Source: Xanthobacteraceae bacterium (GTDB lineage: Bacteria; Pseudomonadota; Alphaproteobacteria; Rhizobiales; Xanthobacteraceae). Taken from it: a stretch of 64,000 bases of DNA. Shown in pieces: positions 58,995 to 64,000 of the stretch (position 1 is the first letter of the stretch; each line of letters begins with the position of its first letter). The notes beneath the pieces were generated by a model. The model was not told the origin of the DNA and made no database searches. It saw nothing but the letters and a program-made list of their open reading frames with translations. Both the position numbers and the translations under genes were made by a program. The stretch is from contig JALHRD010000016.1 of assembly GCA_022841625.1 (NCBI GenBank), forward strand, positions 1 through 64,000. The letters are read 5' to 3'.

Positions 58995-60632
58995 ATGACC
59001 GCAGCCAACGACACTTTGCTCGATGTCAGGGACCTTTCTGTCGCCTTCCATCAAGGCGACCGTCAGACGGTCGCCGTCGATTGTATTTCATTCAGCGTCA
59101 AAAAGGGCGAGACGGTCGCGCTGGTGGGCGAATCTGGCTCCGGAAAATCGGTGACGGCGCTGTCGGTCATGAAACTCCTACCATATCCGTCGGCGAGTCA
59201 TCCGTCCGGCGCCGTCTTGTTTGAGGGCCAAGATCTGCTGGGCCTGTCCGAACGGGACATCCGCCAGATTCGCGGCAACCGGATTTCGATCATCTTTCAA
59301 GAGCCGATGACGTCGCTGAATCCGTTGCATACGATCGAAACGCAAATTCGCGAGGCGTTGCTGCTACACCAAGGATTGACCGGGCCGGCGGCCCGCGCAC
59401 GCACGCTCGAACTCCTGAGCCAAGTTGGCATCCCCGAGCCGCAGACGCGGTTGGCAAGTTATCCGCATCAGCTCTCCGGCGGCCAGCGGCAGCGCGTCAT
59501 GATTGCGATGGCGCTGGCCAATGAGCCCGACCTGCTGATCGCCGATGAACCGACGACCGCGCTGGACGTTACTGTGCAGGCGCAAATTCTCACGTTGCTC
59601 AAGGACTTGCAGAAGCGTCTTGGCATGGCGATGCTGTTCATTACTCACGACCTTGGAATCGTGCGCAAACTCGCCGACACGGTTTGCGTGATGAAAGAAG
59701 GCAAGATCGTCGAACAGGGGCCGGTTGCCGGCGTGTTTGCGAGCCCGCAACATCCCTATACGCGGGCGTTGCTGGCGGCTGAGCCAAAGCCCGATCCGGC
59801 GCCGTTGCGCCCGGACGCGCCGATCGTGGTCGAAGCCAAGGATCTCAAGGTCTGGTTCCCAATCAAGCGCGGCGTCCTGCGCAAGGTTGTCGGCCACATC
59901 AAGGCCGTAGACGGCGTCGATGTCTCGGTCCGCAAGGGCGAGACTTTGGGCATTGTCGGCGAATCCGGATCCGGCAAGACCACGCTGGGGCTGGCGATCC
60001 TGCGGCTTATCTCATCGCAGGGCCTGATCTGCTTTCTGGGCAAGACGATCGCCGGCCTGACATTCAAAGAGATGTTGCCGATCCGCCGCGACATGCAGAT
60101 CGTGTTTCAGGATCCCTACGGCTCCCTCAGTCCACGCATGTCGGTGTCGGACATTATCGAGGAAGGGCTGGGTGTGCATCATCCGAAATTGACCGAGGAC
60201 GAACGGGAGGCGAGCGTCATTCGGGCGCTGACGGATGTGGGTCTCGATCCGGAGACGCGTTTTCGTTACCCGCATGAGTTTTCCGGTGGGCAGCGTCAGC
60301 GCATTGCGTTGGCGCGCGCCGTTGTGCTGGAACCGACATTCGTCGTGCTCGATGAGCCAACCAGCGCGCTCGACATGTTGATCCAAGCGCAGATGGTTGA
60401 TCTGCTCCGCGATTTGCAGAAGCGGCTCAACCTTACTTACCTGTTCATCTCGCACGACCTGCGCGTGGTGGCAGCGCTGGCCAGCCGGCTGATGGTGATG
60501 CGTAACGGCAAGGTCATCGAGGAGGGCGCGGCGCGCGATCTATTTGCCAATCCGCAATCCGATTATACCCGCGCATTGTTTGCGGCTGCGTTTAATCTCG
60601 ATACCGCCATTGAGGGCGCGGTTGCGCAGTAA
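58995..60632 (+). CDS. yejF: Peptide ABC transporter ATPase YejF (two ATPase domains)
   Basis: A 545-aa fused double ATPase. The first domain has Walker [20 protein letters not shown], signature [16 protein letters not shown] and Walker [13 protein letters not shown]. The second has Walker [19 protein letters not shown], signature [16 protein letters not shown] and Walker [13 protein letters not shown]. Each domain carries the oligopeptide extension. It follows yejE by three bases and completes yejA1A2BEF. The stop is directly next to the convergent NlpC/P60 gene stop. Confidence 0.95.
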   Translation: MTAANDTLLDVRDLSVAFHQGDRQTVAVDCISFSVKKGETVALVGESGSGKSVTALSVMKLLPYPSASHPSGAVLFEGQDLLGLSERDIRQIRGNRISIIFQEPMTSLNPLHTIETQIREALLLHQGLTGPAARARTLELLSQVGIPEPQTRLASYPHQLSGGQRQRVMIAMALANEPDLLIADEPTTALDVTVQAQILTLLKDLQKRLGMAMLFITHDLGIVRKLADTVCVMKEGKIVEQGPVAGVFASPQHPYTRALLAAEPKPDPAPLRPDAPIVVEAKDLKVWFPIKRGVLRKVVGHIKAVDGVDVSVRKGETLGIVGESGSGKTTLGLAILRLISSQGLICFLGKTIAGLTFKEMLPIRRDMQIVFQDPYGSLSPRMSVSDIIEEGLGVHHPKLTEDEREASVIRALTDVGLDPETRFRYPHEFSGGQRQRIALARAVVLEPTFVVLDEPTSALDMLIQAQMVDLLRDLQKRLNLTYLFISHDLRVVAALASRLMVMRNGKVIEEGAARDLFANPQSDYTRALFAAAFNLDTAIEGAVAQ

Positions 60633-61496
60633 CTACTGTTTGCCAAGCCGCCGGACGCTCGATATTTCGCCGCCAGCCACGCGGATGCGCGCCACCGCTT
60701 CTGAAATTGTCTCGATGGCGACCGCCATGTGATGGGCATTGGCATGAACCAGCGTTGCACGGTCACGTGCGATCGCCACATGGCCCTTCCAGAACAGCAG
60801 GTCGCCGCGCAGCAGATTCGAAAGGTCGCCTGTAAGCGCTACCGGTGAGCCCAAGGCCTGTTCCTGCATGTCGCTGTCGCGCGGGCAGGCGACGCCGGCG
60901 GATGTCAGCGCCAGTTGCACGAGGGCGGAACAATCGAGGCCAAGGCTCGATTTGCCACCCCAGAGATAGGGCGTTCCGACAAAGCGTTCGGCGATCGCGA
61001 CGAAATCAGGCTCATGGTCGGTCGCGTTACCGAGATGCCGCAGCGGCACAAAGCCGTGCTCTGTGGTTACCGCAAATTCCGCCTGGATGCGCGCGATGCG
61101 AAGCTGGCAGCCGAACGAGAGCGTTTCGATTGGGGTGAGTTTGATCGAGGGACCCGGAAAAACGAACGTTCGCAATGCCGACACGATGTGGGTCGGTGCT
61201 GCGCCGGCGGGGCGGAGGGCGTCGGTCGGCAGCCAGCCGACATAACCGTCACTGACGAGTTGGCCCCAAGACCAACCTTCCTCATTGGCATCGTACACCG
61301 TGACGCGCTCGCCTTTGAGCGCTTCGGTGTCGAGCGGAGCGTCCAGCCTGGGTTCCCGCCGTAGCGGCGTCTGTGACGTTGCGACCTCATAAATTGTGCC
61401 ACCGACAAAGCGGGTGGCCGTTACCTTGCCTTCAAGGTGTTTAGCCGCGAGGTCGGGTCGTGCCGGTGTGAGGCGCGGATCGTGTGGATCAGCCAT
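60633..61496 (-). CDS. NlpC/P60-family peptidoglycan hydrolase with SH3 domain
   Basis: A 287-aa cysteine peptidase that would cut the peptidoglycan stem peptide. An SH3-like domain covers about residues 40-95 (PLRREPRLDAPLDTEALKGE, GWSWGQLVSDGYVGWLP). The C40 domain has PYLWGGKSSLGLDCSALVQL with Cys189, KGHVAI with His239 and the third residue at about 251 (LVHAN). There is no signal peptide, so export may be non-classical or the protein may act on recycled muropeptides. The ATG at 61496 overlaps the leucyl aminopeptidase stop by 8 bp; the upstream extension is not family-like. The pair is common in this order. Confidence 0.9.
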   Translation of the reverse strand: MADPHDPRLTPARPDLAAKHLEGKVTATRFVGGTIYEVATSQTPLRREPRLDAPLDTEALKGERVTVYDANEEGWSWGQLVSDGYVGWLPTDALRPAGAAPTHIVSALRTFVFPGPSIKLTPIETLSFGCQLRIARIQAEFAVTTEHGFVPLRHLGNATDHEPDFVAIAERFVGTPYLWGGKSSLGLDCSALVQLALTSAGVACPRDSDMQEQALGSPVALTGDLSNLLRGDLLFWKGHVAIARDRATLVHANAHHMAVAIETISEAVARIRVAGGEISSVRRLGKQ

Positions 61497-62871
61497 AGCG
61501 CGCGACCAGCAATGCATAGAGTGCCCGCGCGGCCTGGCACTCCCCACCCTCGGGCCGTCCCGGGCGTGCGGTCTGGTTCCAGGCAAAGATATCGCAGTGC
61601 AGCCAGGCCTTCGCCGCGGTGGTGAAACGGCGCAGGAACAGTGCTGCGATAATCGAACCCGCGAATCCGCCCTGCGATACATTGTTGGTGTCGGCAATTT
61701 TGGATTCGAGCATTTGGTCGTAGGGGCGCCACAACGGAAGGCGCCACAGCGGATCGTTTTCTGCTTTCGCGCATGCGGTGAGTTCGGTCGCGAGCTTTTC
61801 ATCGTCGGTATAGTACGGCACGACCTCGGGCCCGAGCGCGACCCGCGCAGCGCCTGTCAATGTTGCCATGTCTGCGATCAGTTCGGGCTTTTCCTCGCAC
61901 GCGAGAGCCATGGCGTCCGCCAGGATCAGGCGTCCTTCGGCATCGGTGTTGCCGATCTCGACCGTGGTGCCGTTGCGCGCGCGGTAGATATCGCGCGGGC
62001 GGAACGCCGATCCCGCAATTGAATTTTCGACCGCCGGGATCAGAACTCTTAGCCGCAGCCTAATGCCATGCGACATCAGCATGTGGGCGAGCGCCAGAAC
62101 GGTGGCTGCGCCGCCCATGTCCTTTTTCATGTTGAGCATGCCGCTGTCGGATTTGATATCGAGGCCGCCGGTATCGAAACAGACCCCCTTGCCGATCAGC
62201 GTAACCTTCGGATGCGTGGCCTCGCCCCAGGTGATGTCGATCAGGCGTGGCGCCCGGTCGGCGGCACGGCCGACCGCGTGGATCAACGGAAAATTGTGCT
62301 TGAGAAGATCGTCTCCGACAATGCTGTGCGCACTGGCGCCGTGCTGGCTCGCCAGGGCGCGTGCGGCGGATTCAAGTTCCTCCGGTCCCATGTCATTGGC
62401 CGGCGTGTTGATCAGATCGCGCGCCAAGGCGACGCCTTCGGCGATCCGGCTTACCTCATTACCGTCGGTGCCTTCGGGCAGTTCAAGCTGCACGGCCTTG
62501 CCGTCCGGCTTGCGGTAGCGGCTGAAGCGATAGCCGCCAAGCGCGACAGCGATTGCGGCCAGGCGGGCGTCGTGCGGCGCATTGGCGAAGCGGTAGGCGC
62601 CTGCGGGCAGCAAAGTTGCCAGCAAGCCGGGGCGAAAAAAGTCCTTGAGCGGATCCTCGGCATTTTCCAGGGCGAACAGCACGCCGGCGAGGGCGCCTTC
62701 GGCCGGCGGCAAGAGCAAGTGCCTTCCGGCCTTGGGCTCAAAGCCTGCGGCATCGGCATAGGCGCGGGCTGGGGGCGCGAGCTGGGCGCGCTGTTCCGCC
62801 CAGTTTGCGGCGGTTACGAAGACAATGGGAACCGCTGGCAGCGATCCGCGGGCAAAATAGGCCGAATGCAT
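61489..62871 (-). CDS. Leucyl aminopeptidase family protein (M17)
   Basis: A 460-aa cytosolic metalloaminopeptidase. Metal ligands are visible: K228 and D233 in GKGVCFDTGG, D251 in MKKDMGG, D310 and E312 in GNTDAEGRLILAD (the family signature). The N-terminal domain is about 150 residues. The start MHSAYFARGS follows AAGGGGA; 13 further codons are open upstream. It overlaps the NlpC/P60 gene by 8 bp, so the two are co-translated. Together they may degrade peptidoglycan peptides to amino acids. Confidence 0.92.
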   Translation of the reverse strand: MHSAYFARGSLPAVPIVFVTAANWAEQRAQLAPPARAYADAAGFEPKAGRHLLLPPAEGALAGVLFALENAEDPLKDFFRPGLLATLLPAGAYRFANAPHDARLAAIAVALGGYRFSRYRKPDGKAVQLELPEGTDGNEVSRIAEGVALARDLINTPANDMGPEELESAARALASQHGASAHSIVGDDLLKHNFPLIHAVGRAADRAPRLIDITWGEATHPKVTLIGKGVCFDTGGLDIKSDSGMLNMKKDMGGAATVLALAHMLMSHGIRLRLRVLIPAVENSIAGSAFRPRDIYRARNGTTVEIGNTDAEGRLILADAMALACEEKPELIADMATLTGAARVALGPEVVPYYTDDEKLATELTACAKAENDPLWRLPLWRPYDQMLESKIADTNNVSQGGFAGSIIAALFLRRFTTAAKAWLHCDIFAWNQTARPGRPEGGECQAARALYALLVARYG

Positions 62872-63039
62872 CGGAAAATCCCCTTGAACCAGTTCGCCTA
62901 GCACGGTCACCCCTGGGCGGTGAAGGCGCGGACAGGGCCGGCGAACTGAGGCCCCGCGCCCCGCGGATTAACCACTCATTAGGGTTAACGCTTTATTGCT
63001 GCCGGGGTCGACAGGGGTCGTTCTAACGACGTGGTTGCC

Positions 63040-63858
63040 ATGATGTCGAAGGCCAATTCTCGCAATGAATCCAGGCGCCGCGTCACGTCGATTGCGCTCG
63101 CGATCGCCGCGGCGGCAGGCGGGGCGGGCTGTGGTACGCTCCAGCCCGCGGCGACCAGCATGACCGGTTCGATTGTTTCGCCGGCGGCCGCCGCTGAGCC
63201 ACGGCAGGCCGCGGAAACTTTGGGCGAGCGCTATCGGGCCAATCCGCGTGATCCGGCGGTGGCGATCAACTATGCCCAAGCGCTGCGCGGGCTCGGCCAG
63301 CGGGCGCAGGCGGTTGCCGTGCTTGAGCAGGCCGCGATCCACCATCCGTCGCATATGGAGCTTCTTGGTGCCTATGGTCGCGCACTTGCGGATGTCGGCA
63401 GTCATGATCAGGCGCTTGAGGTGCTCAATCGTGCCCATACGCCCGACCGTCCGGACTGGCGCATCCTCAATGTGCAAGGCGCGGTCCTCGACCAGCTCGG
63501 ACGGCATGAGGATGCGCAGCGCTATTATGCGACGGCATTGCGAATTGCCCCGGATGAAGCGTCGGTGCTGTCGAACCTCGGTCTGTCCTATGCGCTATCG
63601 AAGAATTTGCTGGAGGCGGAGGCGACACTCAAACGCGCGGCCGCCGGCCGCAGCACAGATCCGCGGGTTCGGCAAAACCTTGCATTGGTCATAGGATTGC
63701 AGGGTCGCTTTGCGGAAGCTGAAGTGATCGCCCGGGCCGAGCTGCCGCCGGATCAGGCGGCCGCCAACGTCGCCTATCTGCGGCAGATGCTCGCACAGCA
63801 GAACGCCATCCAGGCCCGTTCCCAGCCAAGGCGGCCTGCTGCACGACCGCCGAGCTGA
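63040..63858 (+). CDS. tadD: TPR lipoprotein, TadD-like
   Basis: A protein of about 272 aa. The N-terminus is basic (SKANSRNESRRRV) followed by TSIALAIAAAAGGAGC with a lipobox (GGAGC). The remainder has tetratricopeptide units, clearest at VAINYAQALRGLGQRAQAVA, ELLGAYGRALADVGSHDQAL and SVLSNLGLSYALSKNLLEAE. TadD is an outer-membrane lipoprotein that helps assemble the secretin of the Flp/Tad pilus. Convergent with the tadC end, which supports the assignment. The start is ambiguous between a GTG at 63031 and ATGs at 63040 and 63043. Confidence 0.8.
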   Translation: MMSKANSRNESRRRVTSIALAIAAAAGGAGCGTLQPAATSMTGSIVSPAAAAEPRQAAETLGERYRANPRDPAVAINYAQALRGLGQRAQAVAVLEQAAIHHPSHMELLGAYGRALADVGSHDQALEVLNRAHTPDRPDWRILNVQGAVLDQLGRHEDAQRYYATALRIAPDEASVLSNLGLSYALSKNLLEAEATLKRAAAGRSTDPRVRQNLALVIGLQGRFAEAEVIARAELPPDQAAANVAYLRQMLAQQNAIQARSQPRRPAARPPS

Positions 63859-63876
63859 ACGGTCGCGCCGCTCTGT

Positions 63877-63898
63877 CGACTATTTTACGACTATTTTA
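63877..63898. repeat. 11-nt direct tandem repeat
   Basis: CGACTATTTTA occurs twice in a row (63877-63887 and 63888-63898) at the 3' end of tadC. On the minus strand this places a second in-frame stop, TAA, two codons after the TAG. Confidence 0.8.
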
Positions 63899-64000
63899 GC
63901 GCCATGACCTTGATGCCGGCCGGCCCGAGAATGACGACAAAGAGCACGGGCAGGAAGAACAAAATCATCGGAACCGTCAGCTTGGGCGGAAGGCCGGCGG
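63891..64000 (-). CDS. tadC: TadC-like type II secretion F-domain protein, 3' end only
   Basis: Only the last 35 residues are inside the window: AGLPPKLTVPMILFFLPVLF followed by VVILGPAGIKVMALK and a TAG at 63891-63893. The segment 'LPPKLTVPMILFFLPxLFxVILGPAxI' is the typical C-terminal helix of TadC, an inner-membrane subunit of the Flp/Tad pilus. The rest of the gene lies beyond the right edge. It faces the TadD-like gene. Confidence 0.78.
   Translation of the reverse strand, partial: AGLPPKLTVPMILFFLPVLFVVILGPAGIKVMALK

Noticed and set aside
1-64000. CRISPR arrays, insertion sequences, prophage or conjugation genes
   Set aside because: No regular direct repeat with spacers, transposase, integrase or phage structural motif was seen on either strand.

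Overview
The window looks like chromosomal DNA from an alphaproteobacterium of the order Hyphomicrobiales (Rhizobiales), probably near the Bradyrhizobium/Xanthobacteraceae side. Support comes from the high GC content, the ChvG-ChvI / HprK / EIIA-Man / HPr / ahcY block close to pckA, a CycM-type membrane-anchored cytochrome c, an Omp25-like porin, a Yej transporter with two binding proteins, and many tripartite tricarboxylate transporter (TTT) receptors. No rRNA, tRNA, CRISPR array, insertion sequence or prophage gene was seen. This is mostly core chromosome with transporter-rich accessory patches.

Layout. 0-9 kb: a small membrane protein, then on the minus strand modA-modB-modC and a BtuF-like binding protein without a signal peptide; a Yip1-family membrane protein; a maleate-isomerase-like enzyme paired with a Bug-type solute receptor; and a convergent TctA-TctB fusion permease preceded by a 54-aa membrane protein. 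9-14.5 kb: cell-wall genes (MepA endopeptidase, L,D-transpeptidase), small exported proteins, a cupredoxin, a RidA protein and a DUF4160/DUF2442 pair. 14.5-21 kb: lepA, a type II NADH dehydrogenase, and three TTT-type receptors in a row without permease genes. 21-24.2 kb: a class II glutamine amidotransferase and what looks like a copper amine oxidase split into two collinear genes. 24.4-35 kb: ahcY, HPr, EIIA-Man, HprK, ChvG and ChvI on the minus strand; a HugZ-like protein, a DCC protein, a saccharopine-dehydrogenase-like protein and pckA on the plus strand. 35-46.5 kb: an LhgO-like flavoenzyme, a DUF2865 protein, a second RidA with a basic tail, an NhaD-type antiporter, polA, hrpB, an aspartic protease and a porin. 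46.5-52.6 kb: an ATP-grasp protein, another TTT-type receptor, a phosphomannomutase/phosphoglucomutase, pheA, kdsB and cycM. 52.8-60.6 kb: yejA1-yejA2-yejB-yejE-yejF. 60.6-64 kb: an NlpC/P60 protein, a leucyl aminopeptidase, a TadD-like TPR lipoprotein and the 3' end of tadC.

How it fits together. Nutrient capture dominates: molybdate, carboxylates through TTT receptors, peptides through Yej. The minus-strand block at 24.4-30 kb couples envelope or acid sensing (ChvGI) to the regulatory PTS (HprK acting on HPr, HPr acting on EIIA) and sits near the gluconeogenic enzyme PckA, as in other Hyphomicrobiales. The most unusual finding is the apparent two-gene copper amine oxidase at 21.9-24.2 kb. 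Next come an intergenic array of TCCGCA palindromes at 17.77-17.86 kb, a dispersed 58-59 nt palindromic element present twice, and a probable SahR-type operator upstream of ahcY. All assignments rest on reading the sequence and on knowledge of protein families; no database search was run.
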